61,378 bases of DNA. It comes from an uncultured Bacteroides sp. GTDB lineage: Bacteria > Bacteroidota > Bacteroidia > Bacteroidales > Bacteroidaceae. The position numbers and the translations under genes are program-made. Where the stretch lies: assembly GCA_937890825.1 (NCBI GenBank), contig CALADS010000048.1:1-61378 (forward strand). Reading direction: 5' to 3'. This document shows positions 40,074-48,910 of this stretch, piece by piece (position 1 is the stretch's first letter; each line of letters begins with the position of its first letter). A model generated the notes under the pieces. The model was not told the origin of the DNA, searched no databases, and was given only the letters and a program-made list of their open reading frames with translations.

Positions 40074-40252
40074 TGAAGCTTCTCCTTGTCCATCCATGAA
40101 TACAAGCATGCGTCATGGTATCGACTCAGCATCGCTATTTCGGTAATATCAGATGCGCTTTTATATTTCTTATCCTTCAGCATCTGAAGCTGAGCTTCCA
40201 CCTTTACGATTTCATTTCTCAGTTCATCTGTACATACTTTTGTGGCATACAT
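40070..40252 (-). CDS. small coiled-coil protein
   Basis: 60 residues with an alpha-helical coiled coil (ELRNEIVKVEAQLQMLKDKK). ATG after TTGGAGG; ATGA overlap with the next gene. Unknown function. Confidence 0.45.
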   Translation of the reverse strand: MYATKVCTDELRNEIVKVEAQLQMLKDKKYKSASDITEIAMLSRYHDACLYSWMDKEKLQ

Positions 40253-40277
40253 TTTTAGTCCTCCAATGTACTCGGCC

Positions 40278-40541
40278 TTATAGCTCCTCCATAAGCAGCT
40301 CAAGTTTTTCCAACGGCATCTCGCTGTATTTTTTCCAGATTACCTTATATTTGCATTTCCCAAGTAATGTACAAATCTTTTTCAAAATACTTTGTCTATG
40401 GTTGTTATCTTCTTCAAGGCAAGCCAACTGTGCTTGGTCGATTACAGCATCCATAAAGTGGATCATTTCGAGCTGGGTTTCTTCCAACGGCATTTTTTGC
40501 ATCCGTTCTAATGCACCAGTCATCATCGCTTGAAACTCCAT
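40278..40541 (-). CDS. small helical protein
   Basis: 87 residues, mostly helical and Met/Leu/Glu-rich (ALERMQKMPLEETQLEMIHF, ILKKICTLLGKCKYKV). AAAGGAG eight bases before the ATG. No known family. Confidence 0.45.
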   Translation of the reverse strand: MEFQAMMTGALERMQKMPLEETQLEMIHFMDAVIDQAQLACLEEDNNHRQSILKKICTLLGKCKYKVIWKKYSEMPLEKLELLMEEL

Positions 40542-40555
40542 ACCTTTTTCTCCTT

Positions 40556-40714
40556 TTATTTTCGAGCTTCCTCAAACTTCACAGGTTTGACAGTGCCCTC
40601 TCGTGCACACTCCGTCAGGCACTCGTTGCAGGGCTCGTCTGTCTCCAGTACCTTGAAGTTCTTGCACTTCGGGCAGTAGGTTGCATAGTCCACTTCGCGC
40701 ATCCAGTCATTCAT
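40556..40714 (-). CDS. 52-residue zinc-ribbon protein
   Basis: MNDWMREVDYATYCPKCKNF then LETDEPCNECLTECAR and a basic end. Four Cys in C-x2-C...C-x2-C order form a zinc ribbon. I know this short family from many Firmicutes phages (function unknown). The start overlaps the previous gene by eight bases. Confidence 0.65.
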   Translation of the reverse strand: MNDWMREVDYATYCPKCKNFKVLETDEPCNECLTECAREGTVKPVKFEEARK

Positions 40715-41225
40715 TAGGCTTCACCTCCCGAACGATTGTTACATTCCCACAATGAGGGCAAGTCGTCATCGCTCCGTCTGGAATATTGGTATACTGTAAT
40801 TTTTTGCGAACCCACCATCCAGTCGGCGCTTCAAAATGACTACCACAGGAACTGCAGACAACTGTGATAAGTTGTTCATCGTTCGAGCTTTTCATCTTTG
40901 GCACAAACCTATCATCCAACTCCGGATGCGTCGTCCGCTGGTTCAGTGCCCAGAGCAGGTTCCAGCATGCTGCGCGCAGGTGATCTTCGTCGTCCATTCC
41001 GACCATGTACTTTGCAAGGTGGCGAGAAGCTGAGTCCAGTAAACTATGCAGAGGTATACCCTTATCCACGTTATGCTCACCATATTTCAGAGCTCCCTCT
41101 TCACAGTGCTTGCTGACCTCCATGATTCCATACCATGGAAGCAAATCCATACGGCCCTTCCCTGCGTGCATATCACGCTTGGCACCGGTTTCAAATTCGG
41201 TGCGGTCGCCAGAGTCTTTAATCAT
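40707..41225 (-). CDS. dATP/dGTP diphosphohydrolase-like protein fused to a zinc ribbon
   Basis: 172 residues. Residues about 8-110 match the family once called DUF5664 (dATP/dGTP diphosphohydrolase amino domain, MazG-like): ETGAKRDMHAGKGRMDLLPW, HCEEGALKYGEHNVDKGIPL, SASRHLAKYM, DEDHLRAACWNLLWAL. The EE...D layout would bind metal. Residues 120-165 form a zinc ribbon (VVCSSCGSHFEAP, TTCPHCGN), an uncommon fusion. Related enzymes help phages remake purine pools; no PurZ is visible here, so normal DNA is more likely. ATG after AGGAGG. Confidence 0.72.
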   Translation of the reverse strand: MIKDSGDRTEFETGAKRDMHAGKGRMDLLPWYGIMEVSKHCEEGALKYGEHNVDKGIPLHSLLDSASRHLAKYMVGMDDEDHLRAACWNLLWALNQRTTHPELDDRFVPKMKSSNDEQLITVVCSSCGSHFEAPTGWWVRKKLQYTNIPDGAMTTCPHCGNVTIVREVKPNE

Positions 41226-41479
41226 CAACAAAACCTCCTGATTCTTCCTTGCATAACTTTATTGGGAATATCCAGCCATCGGATTTTGCATTTGTCCTTG
41301 TAGTCAGGGCACAGCTTCTGCAGAATCAACTTTAATGGCTGCCTCTTAATTTCTTCAATCAAGTCCATGAGACAAGCCGTTACTTTCTCGAAGCATTCTG
41401 CAATCGCATTTAAGACATCTGCTATTTTCTCACAGGTCGTCGCAGTAAGCCTTAAAGAATCATAAATATCATGCTCCAT
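41225..41479 (-). CDS. small helical protein
   Basis: 84 residues: YDSLRLTATTCEKIADVLNAI, CFEKVTACLMDLIEEIKRQP, then a basic end. Overlaps the next start (TGATG). Possibly a partner of the following helicase-like or nucleotide protein; nothing recognised. Confidence 0.45.
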   Translation of the reverse strand: MEHDIYDSLRLTATTCEKIADVLNAIAECFEKVTACLMDLIEEIKRQPLKLILQKLCPDYKDKCKIRWLDIPNKVMQGRIRRFC

Positions 41480-42683
41480 AGAATTTCCTTTCGTTGAACT
41501 GTTTCTTTTGCATCAATGCTCTGGAAATGGCCACATCGATACCGCTACGGCTCTTTAGGTGGTAGAACCAGAGATCCTTAAAAGGTGTATTCAGCCGGTC
41601 GATGCGCCCAGATGCCTGCTCCATGACTTTATAGGAGTAGTTCTGGCTATAAAAAATAATGGTATCTGTCTTGATACAGTTCCAACCTTCTGCTCCAGCG
41701 TTGTACTGTACAAGATAGACCCATTTATCCGTATCCGGTATCGGTTGATGCTTGTGTCCATTCCACTGAGCCACCTCCACACCGTTGCCATATGGCAAAT
41801 TTAGGAGAATATCCAACTCATAGTCGAAGTTATAGAAGATGATAACTCTCGGGTGTGTCATGCAAATATCAAGCACTTCTTGTTGCCGAGATTCATCTAC
41901 ATTGACCACCCTCCGCAGGCTGGAACAGAGCTCACTTGCTGTTTCAATAGGCCGCCCTTCCCATGGATTCCACCGGCTCATGCAAATATCTTTGTACTTG
42001 CGCTGGTCGAACTCGACGTAGATGTTCTCATGATGCGGTATTGTCTTCCGCTCAAAGTCCATATTAACCAGAATCCGTTCCCGCAGACGTATCAGCCTGC
42101 CAGTGTTCAAATATCTGTCAATTTTGGGGTACTTTGAGAAGCGACTATAGACCACATGCTCATTATTGAACTGTGTCCGGTTCCGGTAGAATCCATTTGC
42201 AATGAACACCGGAATATAATCTGTCCAGCAATCGCCAGGCGTGGCACTCAGAAGAATCCAGTCGTTTTCCCTCGTAATGCGTAAGAAATCCTTCACCCAC
42301 GAGCCATTGCCCACAACACGCTGTTCATCAAATATGAAGAACGCGCGTTTGACGCCAATGTACTTGCCGATGTTGTTCCAAGAATCAATTACGACTTTGT
42401 GGTTGTAAAGGTCAAAACTCTCATCAGTAGACATGAAAAAGGGAGCGAGTTCTTCGTCCCACTCCCCTGTGTCGCGTTTCCGAGCTGTTGTAATAATGTA
42501 AAGGTCTTCGGGCTCAACCATCGGAACATACTCTTCTGTATTGAGCTTTCCATCGAACATCTGGTAATAAAATGCCAGCCCCGTTCTGCTTTTTCCGCTT
42601 CCCACCCCACCACACAGAATACAGCCCAGCCTCATTTTCTGGACTGCTTCGAGCTGGTAGTCGTAAAGCTGAACTCCCGCCAT
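41469..42683 (-). CDS. SF2 DNA helicase (DEAD/SNF2-like)
   Basis: 404 residues. LYDYQLEAVQKM (Q-like), LCGGVGSGKSRTGLAF (motif I), IFDEQR (motif II, replacing DEAH), LLSATPGD (motif III), then in domain 2 VIIFYNFDYELD, YLVQYNAGAEGWNC (motif V) and MEQASGRIDRLNTP (motif VI). This is the short phage form used in replication or recombination. ATG 42681-42683 after GAGGTGATT. Neighbours are replication genes. Confidence 0.85.
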   Translation of the reverse strand: MAGVQLYDYQLEAVQKMRLGCILCGGVGSGKSRTGLAFYYQMFDGKLNTEEYVPMVEPEDLYIITTARKRDTGEWDEELAPFFMSTDESFDLYNHKVVIDSWNNIGKYIGVKRAFFIFDEQRVVGNGSWVKDFLRITRENDWILLSATPGDCWTDYIPVFIANGFYRNRTQFNNEHVVYSRFSKYPKIDRYLNTGRLIRLRERILVNMDFERKTIPHHENIYVEFDQRKYKDICMSRWNPWEGRPIETASELCSSLRRVVNVDESRQQEVLDICMTHPRVIIFYNFDYELDILLNLPYGNGVEVAQWNGHKHQPIPDTDKWVYLVQYNAGAEGWNCIKTDTIIFYSQNYSYKVMEQASGRIDRLNTPFKDLWFYHLKSRSGIDVAISRALMQKKQFNERKFYGA

Positions 42684-42696
42684 CAGAATAATCACC

Positions 42697-42810
42697 TCAT
42701 TTCTTCGTGAACATGAATGGCTTCACATCTGCGCCCTCGCCAAATATCGTATATGCGAATACCTCTTTGCCCTTGTAAGTAAAGACTTTCCAACGTCGTT
42801 TTTCTTTCAT
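42697..42810 (-). CDS. 37-residue basic peptide
   Basis: MKEKRRWKVFTYKGKEVF then AYTIFGEGADVKPFM and FTKK. ATG after AAGGAGTATC. Ends two codons before the ribosome site of the helicase, so likely co-translated. Function unknown. Confidence 0.5.
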   Translation of the reverse strand: MKEKRRWKVFTYKGKEVFAYTIFGEGADVKPFMFTKK

Positions 42811-42858
42811 CCTGATACTCCTTTGTTTTATGTGTATTTTCGGACACTTGCAGGCCAT

Positions 42859-42875
42859 ACAGGATTCGAACCTGT
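42859..42875 (-). other. tRNA T-arm-like sequence (tRNA fragment)
   Basis: The minus strand reads ACAGGTTCGAATCCTGT, a perfect T-arm (five pairs, loop TTCGAAT), with GGGTTATTCGCTAGGGCGAG upstream. No acceptor stem, D-arm or seven-base anticodon loop can be formed with it, so this is not a full tRNA. It sits just after a terminator hairpin. It may be a tRNA remnant or a mimic. Confidence 0.45.
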
Positions 42876-42902
42876 CATGCTCGCCCTAGCGAATAACCCA
42901 TA

Positions 42903-42931
42903 TAAAAGAGCCGCAGATTTCTCCACGGCTC
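42903..42931 (-). terminator. AGAAAU-loop terminator 1
   Basis: GAGCCGTGG, loop AGAAAT, CTGCGGCTC, then TTTTATAT on the minus strand. Nine pairs with two wobbles. It follows the DUF3846 stop, with a CGCGATATTTTC half-element between. Confidence 0.8.
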
Positions 42932-42946
42932 CCGAAAATATCGCGA

Positions 42947-43321
42947 TTACTGCTTCGGCTTCATACGCACAAAATATCTTTTACCGTCCTCGTCCTCAAT
43001 CAGACCATAACAGCGGCGAAACATCCTGGTGTATTTCTCGATCATCTCATCCGAAAGAGAGCCAAAGTCATCTTCGGTCAGGCCTACAATCAGAAATGTA
43101 CCAACCACATAGTCGTACATCTGAGCGTTAGCGTTATAGAGCGGCCGGTTGAACTCCAAGCCCATGAGTTTGCCCTCATCATTGCAAATAAGAGCAACTT
43201 TGTCATCCCACGGGTAGGTTGCTTGAATCAGGCCGCCAACCTCTTTCTGCAGAGATTCCAACGAGCCATCAATGTCGATGACCTCCGGTCGGCACATCGG
43301 TTTGATACGCAATACTTTCAT
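42947..43321 (-). CDS. DUF3846 protein
   Basis: 124 residues: MKVLRIKPMCRPEVIDIDGS, LQKEVGGLIQATYPWDDKVALICNDEG in two parts, GTFLIVGLTEDDFGSLSDE. This clearly matches DUF3846, a small family widespread on plasmids and phages, function unknown. AAAGGAG eight bases before ATG. Confidence 0.85.
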   Translation of the reverse strand: MKVLRIKPMCRPEVIDIDGSLESLQKEVGGLIQATYPWDDKVALICNDEGKLMGLEFNRPLYNANAQMYDYVVGTFLIVGLTEDDFGSLSDEMIEKYTRMFRRCYGLIEDEDGKRYFVRMKPKQ

Positions 43322-43373
43322 AGTTCTTCTCCTTTATTAAAAATATAAGTCTGAGCTGCTGCCTCTGAGAACG

Positions 43374-43445
43374 CTATTTGCGACGTGGGCACTCACCGGC
43401 TGGACCATTCAACGGAAGACTAACTCCTGCACTCAGAAATATCAT
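43374..43445 (-). CDS. possible 23-residue peptide
   Basis: ATG directly after the previous stop (TAAATG) encodes MIFLSAGVSLPLNGPAGECP and three more residues. No ribosome site, so expression would need termination-reinitiation. I list it because it fills a 124-base gap. Could be spurious. Confidence 0.25.
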   Translation of the reverse strand: MIFLSAGVSLPLNGPAGECPRRK

Positions 43446-43829
43446 TTAATAAATTTCGAGGTTTGCGAGGCGTGCATCACGACGTTTCTGCTCGATGATA
43501 TCAGGAGCAACATAGCTGACGTTCACCAGATAGGATGGGATGTTGTAGTTCTTTGCAGCGAGATTCTCGATGATACAGCCACGATAGCCCTTATCCTCAT
43601 CGTAAATGCCGATAAAGCGGTCGGCTTCCGACAGTATCTTGATGCTCTCACCAAGATACCAAAGAGCCATGTTGGTGTTTTCAGGAGGATCATCCTCGAA
43701 ATAAGTCGGGATAACTTCCAGTTCTTCACCAAAGACAGCCTCTGCAATCTTATGCATCTGCTCCATGGATGCTTTAATGGCGTATTCCGTGCGGTTGCGC
43801 ATAGGAACACTGATAAACAGTCTCTTCAT
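43446..43829 (-). CDS. DUF4406 / nucleoside 2-deoxyribosyltransferase-like protein
   Basis: 127 residues: KRLFISVPMRNRTEYAIKAS, VIPTYFEDDPPENTN, WYLGESIKILSEADRFIGIYD. Layout fits DUF4406-type proteins of the deoxyribosyltransferase fold, which could act in nucleotide recycling or host arrest. Catalytic Glu not sure. Confidence 0.75.
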   Translation of the reverse strand: MKRLFISVPMRNRTEYAIKASMEQMHKIAEAVFGEELEVIPTYFEDDPPENTNMALWYLGESIKILSEADRFIGIYDEDKGYRGCIIENLAAKNYNIPSYLVNVSYVAPDIIEQKRRDARLANLEIY

Positions 43830-43839
43830 GTGCTTCTCC

Positions 43840-44355
43840 TTAGTACGGCAAGTCGTTCGGATCGTCAGGTCTCACCATCTCACGCTGCTCATACCGGGAT
43901 GCATACGGGTCGGCATCTGCATCCTGCTCCACGTAGAGAATATCCGCGTACAGCGTGTACTGGCCGGGGTTGTTCCGGTTCTCATACAGGTTAGCCTGCA
44001 GGTTCACATTCTTCACACGGATATAATCCAGCTGACCGATGTTCTCGGCATTGCATGCAACCTTGCGGCCAGTGGTGGTGATCCAGAAAACCTGCGGAGG
44101 CCACTTGGAGTCCATGTTGACCGTTACCGGAACGTAGAAGGTCGGTACGAACGGCTCATCGTAGGTGTAGTTGGGGTTCGGCTTGGTCTGCTTGACGTTC
44201 AGCCCCATTTCGATGAGCTGCTGAGCCTGCTCCTCCGTAGGGATGACCACGTTCACACGCCGCCGGGACGAGCCGTAACGGTTGCGGTTCGGGTCGCCGG
44301 AGAAATTGGTGTCGAAAATAAACCGGGTATTGTCAATGTTTACCTTTGCTTTCAT
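43840..44355 (-). CDS. single-stranded DNA-binding protein (phage type)
   Basis: 171 residues: NIDNTRFIFDTNFSGDPNRN, EQAQQLIEMGLNVKQTKPNP, VFWITTTGRKVACNAENIGQ, and an acidic tail DDPNDLPY like the SSB tip that recruits partners. This is the pattern of phage SSBs beside family B polymerases in gut phages. Ribosome site AAAGGAG. Confidence 0.72.
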   Translation of the reverse strand: MKAKVNIDNTRFIFDTNFSGDPNRNRYGSSRRRVNVVIPTEEQAQQLIEMGLNVKQTKPNPNYTYDEPFVPTFYVPVTVNMDSKWPPQVFWITTTGRKVACNAENIGQLDYIRVKNVNLQANLYENRNNPGQYTLYADILYVEQDADADPYASRYEQREMVRPDDPNDLPY

Positions 44356-44381
44356 AATAGAAACTCCTTTACTCTTTTTCT

Positions 44382-44867
44382 TTAGCGCATCGCCGCACTC
44401 ATTTTTGCCAGCAACTCCGCGATACTATCCTTGGTCTGTGCAGCCATCCGATCCAGCTCTTTAAACGCCTTGGTATAAGCGAGAGCATCCTCATTGGTTT
44501 CATCCGGCTTACACCACTTCTTAAAGACCTTGTGGAATCGGCTATCATTGCCTGCCATTTTCTTCACAATAGCCATAGCGAGGCCCTTTTCCTTATCGAA
44601 AATATCATCAGGCCCACACTTCACCACAGTCTTGGTGCAATCCGACCACAGAACAATCGTTGCCGGATTGCTGAATATGACCTTGCGGATGCTGACATTG
44701 CACATGCCAAGCCGCACAATATCATTCTTCTTGGTCTGCTCTGTGGACTGGCGGGAGTAGTCAATTGCCATTCCTTTGTGTATAGCCCTTGCGAGTTCAT
44801 GATTGGCCATAAGCATCACTGGGGGCAAATCAGGGCACGCGTTCCAATTCCAAGCATTCTTTCTCAT
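44382..44867 (-). CDS. conserved phage protein of unknown function
   Basis: 161 residues. Contains the recurring motif SNPATIVLWSDCTKTVVKC followed by FDKEKGLAMAIVKKMAGN, which I know from many Firmicutes phages without a function. Starts one base after the polymerase gene's stop, with GAGGTG as ribosome site. Confidence 0.68.
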   Translation of the reverse strand: MRKNAWNWNACPDLPPVMLMANHELARAIHKGMAIDYSRQSTEQTKKNDIVRLGMCNVSIRKVIFSNPATIVLWSDCTKTVVKCGPDDIFDKEKGLAMAIVKKMAGNDSRFHKVFKKWCKPDETNEDALAYTKAFKELDRMAAQTKDSIAELLAKMSAAMR

Positions 44868-47800
44868 TTATCTCACCTCATAATTTCTTGCAGCTTCGTC
44901 CTGAATATCACCCCAGGGCAAATCAGGCTTCTGCCAAGGTGGCATTCCACCATCATCCGATACAAACCATTCCAGATCTCCGTATTGAGCAATAGTGTCC
45001 GCCGCCTCATCAACCATCTTGTCGAAATAAGAGCGGTCAATGCTATCCTCCAGATGGAGGTTATAGACCATCTCACTTTCCAGCCAGCGGTAGTCTTTGG
45101 CACCATTGACCGAATTGTATTTCGTTTCACCGTCGTCTCGGACACCCGCTTCACGCATCAGCAGCGCTCCTCCGCATCCGGGTTTGATGGGACAGAACTG
45201 ACCAACACGCCCCACGAAAATATAATTGTGCTCGTCTTCGGGCAGAGCCTCGTTTTTATCGAGGTAGATTGCGCCCTTGGATACCGATTTGATTTCGCAA
45301 AGGTCGTCGAACACAATATCTTCGTGGGAGAAAAGTGTCTTGAACACATACGGCGCCTGAAACTGAGCACCAGTCGCAGTCCAATGACCGCCCTTCTTCT
45401 CGTTCTTTTCCGGAATATAACCGTACTGTGCCTTTGCTGTATCTGCATCTAGATACTTTGCGATATAAACGGTGTTGTTCACAAGGCACATCTTTTCATA
45501 TGTAGCCTCATGCTCAAACGTATACCCGTACTTTTTCGCAAAATCCATACAGAAGTCGATGATTTCAGGTGTAGCGTCCGGAATCTTGATAGAGTCCGTC
45601 TTGATGTGCGCTACCGTGAAACCACGCTGCTGCACCTCGTCCTGCAGAGTGCGCATAAATAAAGCCCCTCGAAGCGCCACAATGTTGTTGGCGTTCTTGG
45701 GGTTGCGGAACGGATTATCGAAGGTTGCACTGGTCAGACCGTAAACCGAGTTGATAGCGATTTTCAGAGCTTGCGCCAACGCTTTCGCCTGTGCGGGGTC
45801 ATCCAAATATTTGGACAACTTACCGCCAAAGAGCTTCTTGGCCTTGTCATACTCACCATGTTTTACATAGATACGTACATCCATCAGGTCATTGAAGTTC
45901 TTGGTGTAGTCGCCAAAGTAGTTCAGAGCGACGGCTGAGTGCGGGTGCAGAGAGGCAACATCCAGCAGAGCGATGTTATAGTACATACCGGGTTCGGCAT
46001 AAACATAACCGCCCAGTCCAAGGTCAGTACCACGAAACATATTGTGCATCCAACCATCTTTGCCTCTGACCCACTTATAACCCGGGAAGGCATTGATGAT
46101 GTTCTTATCGGTCAGAATATCAGGCTCGACTTCCACCACCGAATCGGACTTACCCGTAGCCAAATCTGTATAGACCAGCTGAGGGTGCTTTTCCTTGCCG
46201 AAAATAATGCGCGTAGTCAGGCTGTTGGTTGTGTCGTTGACGGTCATCCCAGCAACATCTGCCAGAATCTCACGAGCAACGAAGTCAGCCTTACGGTCTT
46301 TGGAGTTGAACACTGCTTCGGTGGCGATAACGTCATTGTCACAGTATTCCGCAACCCGTTCCCACTTCTCTTCTGGTACCGGCTGGTTCCAAGGTAAGCC
46401 AAGCTCCTGATGATGGATACCCAACTCAATCTCGAACTTTTTCAGGCTCTGTTTCTTCGACGAGAAGTCTAAAATATCCGTGTAAGACAGATTATAGGCT
46501 TCACCAAAGAAGCCCATATGATCATTGATAATACGGTTCGACAGTGCATGCAGCTGCTCCGTATTCCAACCGAGCATACAGGCCCAAAGCAGGTGATTGT
46601 CGTACTTGCGGTTATTAAACCCAATCAGACGATACTGCGTCAGTTTCTCAATATCCGTAGGGCTAGGGTTGATCAACCGATTCACCGGCTTATCTTCACC
46701 GGCAAATTTCCAGTTGACCAGAAAGAGGTTCGGAAACACCTCGCTGTCGAAAAATACGATGGGTGCTTTCTCACCGTCATCAACCTGCGATTCAACATCC
46801 TCTCTTGACTTGAAGTGCATCTTCGCCGTGATTTTCAGACAGGCATCGGCCTGGTTCGTGCTGTTTACGGCAAAGGCCAGAATCGCATTGCGCATGTCGT
46901 CCACATTATAAGGAATCCCACTCTCGTAGGCTTCATCCATAATATGAGCGATAAAGTCAATGCTGGGTTTAGTATAGGGACTGATTTCTTTTGCGAGGGC
47001 TTTCTTAATGAGTACCCGCAGGTGCTTCTCATTTTGAATCTGCTTCACATCGACCATTGTTTTTTCCCCCTTCAACGGCAAGCCGCTGCTGATTTTGGCA
47101 ATCGGAATATCATTGCACTTGGTCAACATTCTTCTTAGCGAAGAATTTCCGGTGAACACCTTAACCTCAATATGCTCATCGTATACACGGCTCAGTTTGC
47201 TTGCGTCCCCTGTGTAAATATAGTGCAAGTGGATTCCTGCACCAGATTTACTCAGTTCTGTGTAGGTAGTAGGCCACTTGGACGCTGCCTCCAGATTTCG
47301 CTCAAAGCATTTCTTGCCATCGTCGCCCGGAATATCAAAGTCAATGACGATGTGGGTTTCAGGGACTTTGACATAGTGGAGCTTAGAAGTAAGAATATCT
47401 TTGAGCATCGTTTTGACATTCTCCCACTTTTGCGTAGGAGTGCCATTTTCGTTCGCATACTGCGCAGGACAGTCCTTGCAAATATCATCAAAGAGCGAAT
47501 GCTGTGGTTTCAGATCAATCCATGACTTGGACGGCTCCTCCTTTGAAGCTGCTTCTGCAGGTGCGGGGTCGGCAAATTCTTTGAACTTGTCTGCCTTGAA
47601 TCCGCTGTAGTAGCTCCGCACTCGTTCGCCGTTCACATCTTCAGCGCGTTCCTTGTAGTCCGCAAAGTAGTTCATCAGCTCTTCACGGAACGCACGCATT
47701 GAATATGGATAGACAACCTTTGCCCGCTGGTTATACTCGTCATACATCGCCCATGCACGCTTTAGGGAAATTCCGTCTTCTTTCTTGAAAATATAATACC

Positions 47801-48875
47801 GGTCGAGCATGAAGTTATAGAAGTCGTTGGAAGCACCAAGCATCCTCGTTGGAATATAATCATCGTAGAGATGCTTGTTTGCCTCATAGACCTCTTTGCA
47901 GTGCCATGCGATACCGCCAAGCTCAAAGTCGGTCTTGGCGTAGAGTTCAGAATATCTTTTCTGGGGAACTTTCTCGCCAGTAGGCACCACATCAATCAAT
48001 CGACGAATCAAACCGGACTTCGCATCGGTGATTTTGACAGGCTTGTTTGTGGCGAGAATCAGGAAGCTCTTGAATTGATTGGCATAAGCACTACGGAACT
48101 TCTCATTGACCATCATGGTCTCATGAGACACCAACGAGTTCAGACGAGTATTGTCCTCGATTTTGGACAGGTTACCTTCATGCTGAATTGCGATCAGAGG
48201 GTTCGCTTTGAAAGCTTCCAGTGAGAACGCATTAGATGCTGAACCCAGTGCCTGGGAATCGAATGCTGCATAATATCCAGTAAAGAGCTTCTGGATGATG
48301 TTCAGCACTGTGGATTTACCACTACCGGGCGGACCATAGAGAACCATGAACTTCTGAATCGTCTTAGAATCGCCATTGACAATAGAACCGATACACCACT
48401 CGATTTTCTCTCGCTCCTCTGGAGAATAGAGTGTCTGCATCAGCTCATCATAGGCGTCAATGTTTCCCGGTTCCAGCACATAAGGGAGTCTCTTGGACGC
48501 ATAGCTTTCCTTTTTGACTGGAGTGTTCGCAAATATCAGCTGCTCATCCAGAGTGTGGTAGTTATCCCGCATCTGACGCTGGCAATACTTGTGCCAGTTG
48601 TCAATCATGCCCGATTCAGCGTCCCACATGTGGAGCACCCGGTAATTATCCAGATGCTCCTTGTGTTCGTTTGTGTAAATATCCAACTCATGGTCAATCA
48701 GTTGAAGTGCATCCTGTTCGTCAACGCTCCACAATCCTCGCTCTTCCAGCCAGATAGCGTAGAAATCAGAACCCCGAATCATCAAGTCCTTGGACTTTTT
48801 GATGATGAATTTGGGATAGATTTCGATTACACCGCGTTTTCCCGTGCGCGTTGCAATCATCAGGAAATCAATCAT
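44868..48875 (-). CDS. helicase-primase-DNA polymerase fusion
   Basis: 1335 residues in one frame. Residues about 1-430: SF3/P4-type helicase, with YGPPGSGKSTVLNIIQKLF (Walker A near 180) and LILATNKPVKITDAKSGLIRR (motif C/sensor). Residues about 470-640: archaeo-eukaryotic-type primase, with IVIDFDIPGDD (D512, D514) and KSGAGIHLHYIY (His motif). Residues about 700-1335: family B polymerase: exonuclease FDSE (D710/E712), GFNNRKYDNH and YCDNDV; then motif A LLDVASLHPHS (D972), motif B ALKIAINSVYGLTS and motif C HIKTDSIKI, in which the first Asp of the usual DTDS is Lys. No frameshift is needed. Such a three-enzyme polypeptide would unwind, prime and copy DNA. Confidence 0.8.
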   Translation of the reverse strand: MIDFLMIATRTGKRGVIEIYPKFIIKKSKDLMIRGSDFYAIWLEERGLWSVDEQDALQLIDHELDIYTNEHKEHLDNYRVLHMWDAESGMIDNWHKYCQRQMRDNYHTLDEQLIFANTPVKKESYASKRLPYVLEPGNIDAYDELMQTLYSPEEREKIEWCIGSIVNGDSKTIQKFMVLYGPPGSGKSTVLNIIQKLFTGYYAAFDSQALGSASNAFSLEAFKANPLIAIQHEGNLSKIEDNTRLNSLVSHETMMVNEKFRSAYANQFKSFLILATNKPVKITDAKSGLIRRLIDVVPTGEKVPQKRYSELYAKTDFELGGIAWHCKEVYEANKHLYDDYIPTRMLGASNDFYNFMLDRYYIFKKEDGISLKRAWAMYDEYNQRAKVVYPYSMRAFREELMNYFADYKERAEDVNGERVRSYYSGFKADKFKEFADPAPAEAASKEEPSKSWIDLKPQHSLFDDICKDCPAQYANENGTPTQKWENVKTMLKDILTSKLHYVKVPETHIVIDFDIPGDDGKKCFERNLEAASKWPTTYTELSKSGAGIHLHYIYTGDASKLSRVYDEHIEVKVFTGNSSLRRMLTKCNDIPIAKISSGLPLKGEKTMVDVKQIQNEKHLRVLIKKALAKEISPYTKPSIDFIAHIMDEAYESGIPYNVDDMRNAILAFAVNSTNQADACLKITAKMHFKSREDVESQVDDGEKAPIVFFDSEVFPNLFLVNWKFAGEDKPVNRLINPSPTDIEKLTQYRLIGFNNRKYDNHLLWACMLGWNTEQLHALSNRIINDHMGFFGEAYNLSYTDILDFSSKKQSLKKFEIELGIHHQELGLPWNQPVPEEKWERVAEYCDNDVIATEAVFNSKDRKADFVAREILADVAGMTVNDTTNSLTTRIIFGKEKHPQLVYTDLATGKSDSVVEVEPDILTDKNIINAFPGYKWVRGKDGWMHNMFRGTDLGLGGYVYAEPGMYYNIALLDVASLHPHSAVALNYFGDYTKNFNDLMDVRIYVKHGEYDKAKKLFGGKLSKYLDDPAQAKALAQALKIAINSVYGLTSATFDNPFRNPKNANNIVALRGALFMRTLQDEVQQRGFTVAHIKTDSIKIPDATPEIIDFCMDFAKKYGYTFEHEATYEKMCLVNNTVYIAKYLDADTAKAQYGYIPEKNEKKGGHWTATGAQFQAPYVFKTLFSHEDIVFDDLCEIKSVSKGAIYLDKNEALPEDEHNYIFVGRVGQFCPIKPGCGGALLMREAGVRDDGETKYNSVNGAKDYRWLESEMVYNLHLEDSIDRSYFDKMVDEAADTIAQYGDLEWFVSDDGGMPPWQKPDLPWGDIQDEAARNYEVR

Positions 48876-48910
48876 TGGTAACTGACTTCCTCCTTTCTAC
48901 GAGGTCTGTA

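Noticed and set aside
42840..42900. Complete tRNA gene
   Set aside because: Only the T-arm is present; acceptor stem, D-arm and a seven-base anticodon loop cannot be formed.
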